Origin: Janthinobacterium sp051380735
GTDB taxonomy: Bacteria > Pseudomonadota > Gammaproteobacteria > Burkholderiales > Burkholderiaceae_D
Direction of reading: 5' to 3'
Assembly: GCF_051380735.1 (NCBI RefSeq)
Contig: NZ_JBNYXQ010000001.1
Coordinates: 868,001-932,000 of the forward strand
Length of the DNA stretch: 64,000 bases
Made by a program: the position numbers and the translations under genes. Positions 45,539-54,456 of the stretch are shown here, piece by piece (position 1 is the stretch's first letter; the number at the start of each line of letters is the position of its first letter). The notes under the pieces are model-generated. The model saw nothing but the letters and a program-made list of their open reading frames with translations. It was not told where the DNA came from and made no database searches.

Positions 45539-45679
45539 CGACTCCGGCCCGCCATTTTTACGTTTTTAAGCTTTGCGACTTTCAATGCGTCGTACACGAT
45601 GAGCGCTTGACACACTTTTTCCAGGCACTTGACCTGGATCATTGAAGAAAGCTGGGCGGCTCTGCCATCATGGCACGCC

Positions 45680-46102
45680 ATGAAAACCGCTCCTCCACCC
45701 CACGTCCATATCCTCAAGTCGCGCACGGAAATCTGTACCGAAGAAGAAGTCACGCGGCTCGTCCACACGTTCTATGCGGCGGCCCGCGATGACGCCATGC
45801 TCGGGCCCGTGTTCGGCCGTGAAGTCAAGAATTGGGACGAACATCTGGCCACTCTGGTCGACTTCTGGTCAGGCCTGCTGCGCGGCACCATGCGCTACCA
45901 CGGCAAGCCGCTGGCGCAGCACGCACAGATGGAAAACCTGACGCCATGCATGTTCCGCCGCTGGCTGACCTTGTTCTTTGCCACCACCGAAAGCCTGGGC
46001 AACCCGGCACTGCAGGAAAAAGCCGACGCCATCGCCCTGCGCATCGCCGAGCGGCTATGGAAGAGCTTTGCCGAAAGCCATCTGCAGCAGCACCCTGCTT
46101 AG
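45680..46102 (+). CDS. Group III truncated hemoglobin-like protein lacking proximal His
   Basis: 140 residues. The overall match to group III truncated globins is good: EEEVTRLVHTFYAAARDDAMLGPVFGREVKNWDEHLATLVDFWSGLLRGTMRYHGKPLAQH, then FRRWLTLFFATTE. In this family the proximal heme ligand is His in an x-H-F-x-R-W-L context. Here the same position reads C90-M91-F-R-R-W-L, so the histidine is replaced by methionine. His81 lies ten residues upstream. Heme binding is therefore uncertain. Its TAG overlaps the stop of the convergent gene by three bases. Confidence 0.82.
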   Translation: MKTAPPPHVHILKSRTEICTEEEVTRLVHTFYAAARDDAMLGPVFGREVKNWDEHLATLVDFWSGLLRGTMRYHGKPLAQHAQMENLTPCMFRRWLTLFFATTESLGNPALQEKADAIALRIAERLWKSFAESHLQQHPA

Positions 46103-46857
46103 AACCTTTCGTAACCTTGCAGATAGCGCCATTGTCCCGCAGGCATGGCGCCCATCGAAATACGGCCTATGCGCAGGCGCTTGATGCCCACCGCCTCCAG
46201 GCCCACCATGCGGCACATATGGGCCAACTGGCCCGGTTGCACGTTTTTCAGCGCAAAGCGCAGCCGCGTTTCGTTCTGCCAGCTTACTTTCATCGGCGGC
46301 AAAGGCTTGCCGTTGAACGGCAGGCCGTGATTGAGCAGCGCCAGGCCACCTTCTGCGATACTGCCCGTCACTTCGACGATGAATTCCTGCTCCACGGTTT
46401 TTGCTTCATCGACCAGTTTGCGCGCGACGCGGAAATCCTGGGTAAATACCAGCAGGCCCGAGGCCATGGTTTCCAGCGGATTGGTGACCGTCAGGCCGAT
46501 CAGATGGCGTTTCAAAAAACGCGTGATCGAGCTTGGCGCCACGTTCTCGGGCGTAAAAATCTGTTCGGGAAGCAAGCAGCTCAATGCGGGCTTGCCATCG
46601 CTGCCAGCGCCACCATTGATGCCGGCCGGCTTGTGCAGCAGGATGGTAACGGGCGGCATTTCATCGAGCGTTGCGTTTGGCAACAGCACCACCTCCTGCT
46701 TGTCCGATACGCGTGCGCCGGCCTCTTCGACCAGCTCGCCATCGACCGTGACCCAGCCGCCCTCGATATACAGTTCGGCCTCGCGGCGCGAACAAGGCAA
46801 ATCTTCGGCCAGGCGCTTGGCAAGGCGGACGGTGGGCATATCGATTGGTGTGGTCAT
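46099..46857 (-). CDS. RsuA/RluF-family pseudouridine synthase homolog, catalytic Asp replaced by Glu
   Basis: 252 residues. An N-terminal S4 RNA-binding domain (VRLAKRLAEDLPCSRREAELYIEGGWVTVDGELV, about 9-45) is followed by a pseudouridine synthase domain with LLHKPAG and SGLLVFTQD. The catalytic motif of the family is GRLD; here the aligned stretch is TNPLETMASGLLVF, so Glu occupies the Asp position and GR is lost. The protein may be inactive as a synthase and act only by binding RNA, or it may belong to a divergent subgroup. Start at 46857; a second ATG lies 6 codons inside. Confidence 0.85.
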   Translation of the reverse strand: MTTPIDMPTVRLAKRLAEDLPCSRREAELYIEGGWVTVDGELVEEAGARVSDKQEVVLLPNATLDEMPPVTILLHKPAGINGGAGSDGKPALSCLLPEQIFTPENVAPSSITRFLKRHLIGLTVTNPLETMASGLLVFTQDFRVARKLVDEAKTVEQEFIVEVTGSIAEGGLALLNHGLPFNGKPLPPMKVSWQNETRLRFALKNVQPGQLAHMCRMVGLEAVGIKRLRIGRISMGAMPAGQWRYLQGYERF

Positions 46858-46930
46858 GTAAAGTGCGGAAGGAGGAAAAGCAGGTATTGTAATCGACGCG
46901 CTCAATGCAGTGGCTGGGCAACGGAAGGCT

Positions 46931-46957
46931 GGGGTCAGACCCGACGGGTCCGACCCC
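46931..46957. repeat. GGGGTC...GACCCC palindromic element, possible terminator
   Basis: 27 bases: GGGGTC-A-GACCCG pairs with CGGGTC-C-GACCCC with a single mismatch and a minimal loop. It lies 6 bases after the methyltransferase stop. I recall very similar units as common intergenic repeats in Oxalobacteraceae genomes. No T run follows, so it is more likely an RNA-stabilising or REP-like element than a classic terminator. Confidence 0.65.
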
Positions 46958-46962
46958 GGCTG

Positions 46963-47883
46963 TTACGCTGCGGCCCTGGCCAGTTGCTCGGCAAAGAAAC
47001 GGTGGCCCATCTCTTCCAGGCCCAGCGTCTGCAGCACTTCCTGCAGCCGCTCCGTCGGGCGCTGGCGCGGCAGATTCTTGTAGCTGGCGATAATCAGCTC
47101 GTTCTTCATCGAATGCTCCCAACCAACCAGTTCGGTCACGCTGACCTGGTAGCCATGGGCTTCGAGCTGCAGGCAGCGCAGCACGTTGGTGATCTGGCTG
47201 CCGAACTCGCGCGTATGCAGCGGGTGGCGCCACAGTTCCGTCAGCACGTTCTTGCCCAGCGTCTTGCCCTTGTTCTTTTTCAGCACGGACGCCACTTCCG
47301 CCTGGCAGCACGGCACCAGCACCATGAATTTCGCCTTCTTTTTCAAGGCGAAATGAATCGCATCATCGGTGGCCGTATTGCAGGCATGCAGGGCGGTGAC
47401 AATATCGATCTGCTCCGGCAGAAGCGTCGACTCGGTCGACTCGGCCACCGACAGCGGCAAAAACGACATGCCGGGGAACTTGAATTTCGCGGCCAGCTCT
47501 TGCGAGCGCTGCACCAGTTCCTCACGTGTTTCGATGCCGTAGATATGCGAGCCATCGTTGCCGTTCTTGAAGAACAGGTCGTACAGGATAAAGCCCAGGT
47601 AGGACTTGCCGGCGCCATGGTCGACCAATGATACGCCGGGATGGTCGAGCTGCACTTCGCGCAGCAGCGGCTCGATGAACTGCGTCAGGTGATACACCTG
47701 TTTCAACTTGCGGCGGCTGTCCTGGTTCATCTTGCCGTCGCGCGTCAGGATATGCAGCTCCTGCAGCAAGGCAATCGACTGGCCGTCCTTGATCTCGGGC
47801 ATATTGCTGGCGGCCGTGATCACGTCTTTAGTCGCAGCTGCCGCTGGTGCCGCGGCCCTGGCGTGCTTGGTCGAACTGGCCAT
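46963..47883 (-). CDS. SAM-dependent methyltransferase (Methyltransf_32-like)
   Basis: 306 residues. An Ala-rich N-terminus precedes the domain. Motif I is VSLVDHGAGKSYLGFILYDLF (about residues 85-105), followed by the acidic strand end YGIETREELV. The stretches VTALHACNTATDDAIHFALKKKAKFMVLVPCCQAEVA match the LHACG..TD..I and VPCCHAE patterns of the PF13679 group (METTL25/RRNAD1-like). The substrate of bacterial members is unknown. It starts 1 base after the ferredoxin stop, so it is joined to the isc transcript. Confidence 0.8.
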   Translation of the reverse strand: MASSTKHARAAAPAAAATKDVITAASNMPEIKDGQSIALLQELHILTRDGKMNQDSRRKLKQVYHLTQFIEPLLREVQLDHPGVSLVDHGAGKSYLGFILYDLFFKNGNDGSHIYGIETREELVQRSQELAAKFKFPGMSFLPLSVAESTESTLLPEQIDIVTALHACNTATDDAIHFALKKKAKFMVLVPCCQAEVASVLKKNKGKTLGKNVLTELWRHPLHTREFGSQITNVLRCLQLEAHGYQVSVTELVGWEHSMKNELIIASYKNLPRQRPTERLQEVLQTLGLEEMGHRFFAEQLARAAA

Positions 47884-47884
47884 C

Positions 47885-48226
47885 TTAGTGACTGCCTTCG
47901 CTGACCTGGTTGATGGTGTATTTCGGGATCTCGACGACGAGATCAGCCTCGGCCACGATGGACTGGCACGACAGGCGCGACACGGCTTCCAGGCCCCAGG
48001 CTTTGTCGAGCATGTCTTCTTCCAGTTCGGTTGCTTCGTTCAGCGATTCGATTCCTTCGCGCACCAGCACGTGGCAGGTGGTGCAAGCGCACGATTTTTC
48101 GCAGGCGTGCTCGATATCGATATCGTTTTCCAGCAGGATGTCGCAGATGGACTTGCCGGCAGGAGCTTCGATGACGGCGCCGTCCGGGCAAAGCTTGGCG
48201 TGCGGCAGAATAACGATTTGTGGCAT
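47885..48226 (-). CDS. fdx: ISC-type 2Fe-2S ferredoxin
   Basis: 113 residues. The cluster ligands Cys42, Cys48, Cys51 (ACEKSCACTTC) and Cys87 (LSCQS) match the adrenodoxin-type Fdx of the isc system, which supplies electrons for cluster assembly on IscU. Cys46 is extra, as in E. coli Fdx. Last isc gene. No iscX follows, in contrast to E. coli. Confidence 0.96.
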   Translation of the reverse strand: MPQIVILPHAKLCPDGAVIEAPAGKSICDILLENDIDIEHACEKSCACTTCHVLVREGIESLNEATELEEDMLDKAWGLEAVSRLSCQSIVAEADLVVEIPKYTINQVSEGSH

Positions 48227-48282
48227 ATTTCCTCTGATTTCAATGATTACCGGCGCCGAGCAAGGCAGCGCCAGGCTGACTG

Positions 48283-50163
<1,881 letters not shown>

Positions 50164-50259
50164 GATATTCGTGCCTCGATGATGGATTGCGTGGTGCCGC
50201 AGAAACTGTAGCGCGCATTATAAGGCGCGAGCAGGACTCACGCTGAAGACTCACGCTGC

Positions 50260-50775
50260 TCAGGCCTCTATGGCCTCGAACGCAAAACGTACTTCTTCGC
50301 CGAATTTGTCGAGGAACATCAGCGAGCGCACGCTTTGCGCGGCGTTCACGTAGTCCTTTGCGTCGAGCTGGGCGCCCACCTGGGCCAGCAAGGTCTTGCG
50401 TTCGCCGCGCAGCTGGCGGTCCAGCAGCTCGAGCGCATCGGCATCCCTGGCGGCACGCGCATCGCCCAGTTCTTCGCGCCACTCCATCTGCTGCATCAAA
50501 AAGCTGACAGGCATGGCCGTGTTCGACTCCGTCTGCAGGTCAACGCCATTGAGTTCGCACAGGTACTGAGCGCGCTTTTGCGGGCTTTTCAGGGTCTGGT
50601 AGGCTTCGTTGGCGCGCGTGGCCCATTGCATCGCCACGCGCTTTTCGGCGCTGCTGGCGTTGATGAAACGGTCCGGGTGGACCTTGCCCTGCACGTCGCG
50701 GTATGCGCTGTCGAGCGCTGCCTGGTCGAGCGCAAACTGCGGCGGCAACTGGAATAATTCGAAGTGGTTTTGCAT
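50260..50775 (-). CDS. hscB: Fe-S protein assembly co-chaperone HscB
   Basis: 171 residues. The N-terminal J-domain begins HFELFQLPPQFALDQAALDSAYRDVQ and carries the HPDRF motif that stimulates HscA ATPase. The C-terminal three-helix part binds IscU. Order iscA-hscB-hscA is standard. Confidence 0.96.
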   Translation of the reverse strand: MQNHFELFQLPPQFALDQAALDSAYRDVQGKVHPDRFINASSAEKRVAMQWATRANEAYQTLKSPQKRAQYLCELNGVDLQTESNTAMPVSFLMQQMEWREELGDARAARDADALELLDRQLRGERKTLLAQVGAQLDAKDYVNAAQSVRSLMFLDKFGEEVRFAFEAIEA

Positions 50776-50841
50776 AGATGTCGGTGATCGCCGTGCCTCA
50801 ATCGATGAGTACAGCGCACCGACCAGGGACTTGCCAGCTTG

Positions 50842-51162
50842 TTAGATTCTGAAGCTTTCGCCGCAGCCGCAGGCGTCTTTTTCGTTCGGATTGTGGAACT
50901 TGAAGCCTTCGTTCAGGCCTTCGCGGGCGAAATCGAGTTCCGTGCCGTCGATATATGGCAGGCTTTTCGGATCGACGAACACTTTTACGCCATGCGATTC
51001 GAACACGCTGTCTTCGGCCGCCACTTCATCGACATATTCAAGCTTGTAGGCCAGGCCCGAGCAGCCGGTGGTGCGCACGCCGAAGCGCAGCCCCATGCCC
51101 TTGCCGCGGCGTTCGATATAACGGTTTATGTGCTTTGCCGCTTTTTCGGTCAGTGTAATCAT
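50842..51162 (-). CDS. iscA: Iron-sulfur cluster assembly protein IscA
   Basis: 106 residues, an A-type carrier. The three conserved cysteines are Cys34 (TTGCSGLAY), Cys98 and Cys100 (ACGCGESF). It carries iron or clusters to apoproteins. Start at 51162 (MITLTEKA) fits the family. Confidence 0.97.
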   Translation of the reverse strand: MITLTEKAAKHINRYIERRGKGMGLRFGVRTTGCSGLAYKLEYVDEVAAEDSVFESHGVKVFVDPKSLPYIDGTELDFAREGLNEGFKFHNPNEKDACGCGESFRI

Positions 51163-51216
51163 GTATCTCTCCACAACCGTCCCTGCCTTGCGGCAAGGGA
51201 CGCAATGCCAACGAAT

Positions 51217-51606
51217 TTAAGCTGCCGCTGGGTGACGGGTCTTGTAATCCAGGACCGCTGCCTTGATGGCGTCTTCTGCCAGGATCGAGCAGTGGATTTT
51301 CACCGGTGGCAACGCCAGTTCTTCGGCGATCTGGGTGTTCTTGATCGACAGTGCCTGGTCCAGCGTCTTGCCCTTGACCCATTCGGTCACCAGCGAGCTC
51401 GAGGCGATGGCCGAACCGCAGCCGTAGGTCTTGAATTTTGCATCTTCGATCAGGCCATCGGCGCCGACCTTGATCTGCAGCTTCATTACGTCGCCGCAAG
51501 CAGGCGCGCCCACCATGCCGGTGCCGATGGTGTCATCGCCCTTGTCAAAGGCGCCCACGTTGCGTGGATTTTCGTAATGATCGAGTACTTTGTCCGAGTA
51601 AGCCAT
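51217..51606 (-). CDS. iscU: Fe-S cluster scaffold IscU
   Basis: 129 residues. Cluster ligands Cys37, Cys63 and Cys106, with Asp39 next to the first, are in the contexts APACGD, YGCGSA and KIHCS. The LPPVK motif (99-103), which HscA recognises, is intact. It receives sulfur from IscS. The 170-base gap to iscS is unusually long for this operon because a palindromic element sits there. Confidence 0.98.
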   Translation of the reverse strand: MAYSDKVLDHYENPRNVGAFDKGDDTIGTGMVGAPACGDVMKLQIKVGADGLIEDAKFKTYGCGSAIASSSLVTEWVKGKTLDQALSIKNTQIAEELALPPVKIHCSILAEDAIKAAVLDYKTRHPAAA

Positions 51607-51658
51607 GTTGATGCTCCTTAAATATGCTTGCCAGCCCCGATTGGGGTCAAATTGTTAC

Positions 51659-51780
51659 AAAGTGCCTGGAAAACCGTAGCGAGCGGAAGTGAGTTGTGGC
51701 CGAGAAGCGCAACTGTGCTTGAGCACAGTGAGCATCGCAGGCCGCAAATCGCGACGCGCAGTAGGTTTGACAGGTACTTT
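51659..51780. repeat. MITE-like imperfect palindrome between iscS and iscU
   Basis: A 122-base unit with near-perfect terminal inverted repeats: AAAGTGCCTG at the left end and CAGGTACTTT at the right end (one mismatch). The two halves are broadly complementary around a perfect central ACTGTGCT-TG-AGCACAGT. The last base is the third base of the iscS stop codon on the minus strand. It encodes nothing. In the isc mRNA it would fold into a long hairpin that could change the ratio of IscS to the downstream proteins. Confidence 0.7.
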
Positions 51781-53036
51781 TAGTGGGCTGCCCATTGAAT
51801 GGAATTAATATCAATGCCATCTTTGAACATATCCCACAGCGGCGACAGTTCGCGCAGCTTGTGCACTTTCGATTTCAGCAGGTCGACGGCAAAGTCGATG
51901 TCGGCCTCGGTCGAGAAACGGCCGATGGTGAAACGGATCGAGCTGTGCGCCAGTTCGTCGCTGCGGCCCAGGGCGCGCAGCACGTACGATGGCTCCAGGC
52001 TGGCCGAGGTGCAGGCCGAACCGGACGACACGGCGATATCCTTGATCGCCATGATCAGCGACTCGCCTTCGACGTAGTTGAAGCTGACGTTCAGGTTGTG
52101 CGGCACGCGGTGATCCATGTCGCCGTTGATATAGACTTCCTCGATTTCCTGCAGGCCCTTGGCCAGGCGGTCGCGCAGCGCCTTGATGCGACCAATCTCG
52201 ACATCCATTTCTTCCTTGGCGATGCGGAACGCTTCGCCCATGCCGACGATCTGGTGGGTCGGCAAGGTGCCCGAACGCAGGCCGCGCTCATGGCCGCCAC
52301 CGTGCATTTGCGCTTCGAGGCGCACGCGCGGCTTGCGGCAGACGTACAGCGCGCCCACGCCTTTCGGGCCATAGGTTTTATGGGCGGTGAAGGTCATCAG
52401 GTCGACCTTGGTCTTCTGCAGGTCGATCACCACCTTGCCGGTCGCTTGCGCGGCGTCGCAGTGGAAGATGATGCCTTTCGAGCGGCACAGGGCACCGATT
52501 TCGTCGATCGGCTGGATCACGCCGATTTCGTTATTCACAAGCATGACCGAAATCAGGATGGTGTCCGGGCGGATGGCGGCGCTCAGTTGCTCGATGGTGA
52601 TCAGGCCGTTATCTTGCGGCTCCAGGTAGGTCGCTTCGAAACCCTGGCGTTCCAGTTCGCGCACGGTGTCAAGCACGGCCTTGTGCTCGGTCTTGACCGT
52701 GATGATGTGCTTGCCTTTGGTCTTGTAGAACTGCGCCGCACCCTTGATCGCCAGGTTGTTGCTTTCCGTGGCGCCCGAGGTCCATATGATTTCGCGCGGA
52801 TCGGCATTGACCAGCGCAGCAACGTGGCCACGCGCTTCTTCCACGGCTTTTTCCGCAGTCCAGCCATACATGTGGCTGCGCGAGGCAGGATTGCCGAACT
52901 GCTCGCGCAGGTAGGGAATCATTTTGTCGGCGACGCGTGGATCGATCGGCGTGGTGGCCGAGTAGTCCATATAGATCGGGAAATGCGGTGCCGTTTCAAA
53001 GTGCACCTGGCCTGCGTTTTTTTCTGGGGCGTTCAT
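51780..53036 (-). CDS. iscS: Cysteine desulfurase IscS
   Basis: 418 residues. The PLP lysine is Lys220 (FTAHKTYGPKG). The catalytic cysteine that carries the persulfide is Cys342 (SSGSACTSASLEPS). It supplies sulfur to IscU and also to tRNA thiolation and other pathways. The start at 53036 has GGAG upstream; it gives about 14 residues more than E. coli IscS at the N-terminus. The stop codon is the edge of the palindromic element. Confidence 0.97.
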   Translation of the reverse strand: MNAPEKNAGQVHFETAPHFPIYMDYSATTPIDPRVADKMIPYLREQFGNPASRSHMYGWTAEKAVEEARGHVAALVNADPREIIWTSGATESNNLAIKGAAQFYKTKGKHIITVKTEHKAVLDTVRELERQGFEATYLEPQDNGLITIEQLSAAIRPDTILISVMLVNNEIGVIQPIDEIGALCRSKGIIFHCDAAQATGKVVIDLQKTKVDLMTFTAHKTYGPKGVGALYVCRKPRVRLEAQMHGGGHERGLRSGTLPTHQIVGMGEAFRIAKEEMDVEIGRIKALRDRLAKGLQEIEEVYINGDMDHRVPHNLNVSFNYVEGESLIMAIKDIAVSSGSACTSASLEPSYVLRALGRSDELAHSSIRFTIGRFSTEADIDFAVDLLKSKVHKLRELSPLWDMFKDGIDINSIQWAAH

Positions 53037-53076
53037 CAATAACTCCATGCGATCAGCAACTAGTATTTTGGTCTTC

Positions 53077-53553
53077 TTATCCGAGCGTGGCATGGTTACG
53101 GTGCATCACCATCACGTTTTGCTCGGCGTTCTTTTGTCTCTGCTGGTCGACCAGGTCCTGCAGCGACACAGAATCCAGATAATCAACCATTTTTTCATTC
53201 AGCGTGGACCACAGCTCGTGCGTCATGCAGCGCGCGCCGGTGGCCGCGTCGGCGCCGTGGCAATGCTCCTTGCCACCGCACTGGGTGGCGTCCAGCGGCT
53301 CGTCGACAGCGATAATGATGTCGGCCACCGTCACCTTGTCGGCACGGCGCGCCAGGCTGTAGCCGCCGCCGGGACCTCGGATCGATTCGACGATCTCATG
53401 GCGGCGCAGCTTGCCGAACAGCTGTTCCAGGTAGGACAGGGAAATCGACTGGCGCTGGCTGATGCCCGACAGCGTGACCGGACCCTTGCCCTGGCGCAGG
53501 GCAAGATCGATCATCGCGGTCACGGCAAAACGGCCTTTTGTGGTCAGACGCAT
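53077..53553 (-). CDS. iscR: Fe-S cluster-sensing transcriptional regulator IscR
   Basis: 158 residues, Rrf2 family. The winged helix-turn-helix part is MRLTTKGRFAVTAMIDLALRQG...SISLSYLEQLFGKLRRHEIVESIRGPGGGYSLAR. Cluster ligands are Cys92, Cys98 and Cys109 (QCGGKEHC...GARCMTH). The spacing to the third cysteine is five residues longer than in E. coli (Cys104). Holo-IscR represses the isc operon, and a fitting site lies just upstream of the gene. Ribosome site GAGGATGT. Confidence 0.96.
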   Translation of the reverse strand: MRLTTKGRFAVTAMIDLALRQGKGPVTLSGISQRQSISLSYLEQLFGKLRRHEIVESIRGPGGGYSLARRADKVTVADIIIAVDEPLDATQCGGKEHCHGADAATGARCMTHELWSTLNEKMVDYLDSVSLQDLVDQQRQKNAEQNVMVMHRNHATLG

Positions 53554-53623
53554 ACATCCTCGGTTCAGCTGGGTTAAAATATTGCGGCTTTTCAACTCCT
53601 CGGCTCAGCTTCTGAAGCCCTGA

Positions 53624-53648
53624 GTAGTTGAATGAATTAGTCAAGTAT
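53624..53648 (-). promoter_or_regulatory. Putative type 1 IscR-binding site before iscR
   Basis: On the plus strand GTAGTTGAAT-GAATT-AGTCAAGTAT, 25 bases. It matches the type 1 IscR consensus ATASYYGACTRDWWYAGTCRRSTAT at 23 of 25 positions; the right half is a complete match. It lies 71-95 bases upstream of the iscR ATG. The minus strand carries TTGACT within it, which could be the -35 element, so cluster-loaded IscR would block the promoter. Consensus is from E. coli work; binding here is inference. Confidence 0.8.
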
Positions 53649-53757
53649 AACAAATCCGCAGCGGTTTGTCAGAGAGGCCTCAATTCCGCAGGATGGGCAG
53701 GGCCGTGCCGGCCGCAACAGCCGTTGCGGCGGCAGGAAAACAAACATTCAGGGGGCT

Positions 53758-54312
53758 TCAGTTGCCGCGCAGTGCGGCCCGTACCTTCATCAACTCGAAC
53801 CCCAGCAGATTCAAGCCGTCCCAGCTTGCCGGGTCGAGGATGCGCGCGTTGTCCGAGGCCAGGCCCACGCCCCAGATGCGGTCGACCGGGCTGGCTTCGA
53901 CGATGATGCGCTCGCCGGTGGCCAGCAAAAATTTGCGCAGCGCGGGCTTTTGCGAGAACTTGGCGTAGTTGCCGTCGAAGACGATGCCGGCGCGCGCCGC
54001 CTCCCACACTTTGGCGTCGAAATTGGCCACTTCGCGGCCCAGCTTTTTCACTTCCGACGGCCGCTCGGCGGCCACGATGCGCGCCTGTACCTTGGTATCG
54101 CCAAACAGGGCGGCTTTTTGCGCCATCATGTAATGCTCGGCCGTGGCATAGCGCACGCCGGCCAGGCTGAATGGCGAGGGAAACCACTGGCTAAGGCAAC
54201 TCTTGTCAGCCAGTTGCGCCTGGGCCGGCGTATGGCCCCAGAAATGCAGGTAATCGGGCACGCCGCCGGCAGCGATCCAGGCCTTCAATTCTTCAACGTT
54301 ATTGATATGCAT
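53758..54312 (-). CDS. NADAR family protein (YbiA-like N-glycosidase)
   Basis: 184 residues. Family motifs are WFPSPFSLAGVRYATAEHYMMAQKAALFGD (about 43-72), GREVANFDAKVWEAARAGIVFDGNYAKFSQKPALRKFLLATGERIIVEASPVDRIWGVGL. YbiA-type enzymes cleave N-glycosidic bonds in riboflavin precursors, and some NADAR proteins act on ADP-ribosylated nucleic acid bases. Which applies here is unknown. It is separated from iscR by about 200 bases and is probably its own unit. Confidence 0.9.
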   Translation of the reverse strand: MHINNVEELKAWIAAGGVPDYLHFWGHTPAQAQLADKSCLSQWFPSPFSLAGVRYATAEHYMMAQKAALFGDTKVQARIVAAERPSEVKKLGREVANFDAKVWEAARAGIVFDGNYAKFSQKPALRKFLLATGERIIVEASPVDRIWGVGLASDNARILDPASWDGLNLLGFELMKVRAALRGN

Positions 54313-54397
54313 ATTCCTCGTACTTCTCGCTTGTGGCCGTGCATGACAAAAGCGAAATTGTAACTGAAGGCTGCATCGCCCTTTCAGAAGTGGCTTC

Positions 54398-54425
54398 AGC
54401 GTAGCCTCGCGTCGGCAGCTACGCT
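54398..54425 (-). terminator. Stem-loop after maiA
   Basis: AGCGTAGC pairs perfectly with GCTACGCT around a 12-base loop, 32 bases after the maiA stop. There is no T run, so it may be a 3'-end stabiliser rather than an intrinsic terminator. Confidence 0.45.
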
Positions 54426-54456
54426 ACGCCCTGGAGCCATGCGGCAGAACCTGGCC

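Noticed and set aside
45373..45768. A 131-codon minus-strand open frame in the 330-base gap
   Set aside because: It overlaps the globin start, has no ribosome site or family look, and runs across a long palindrome. A non-coding repeat explains the region better.
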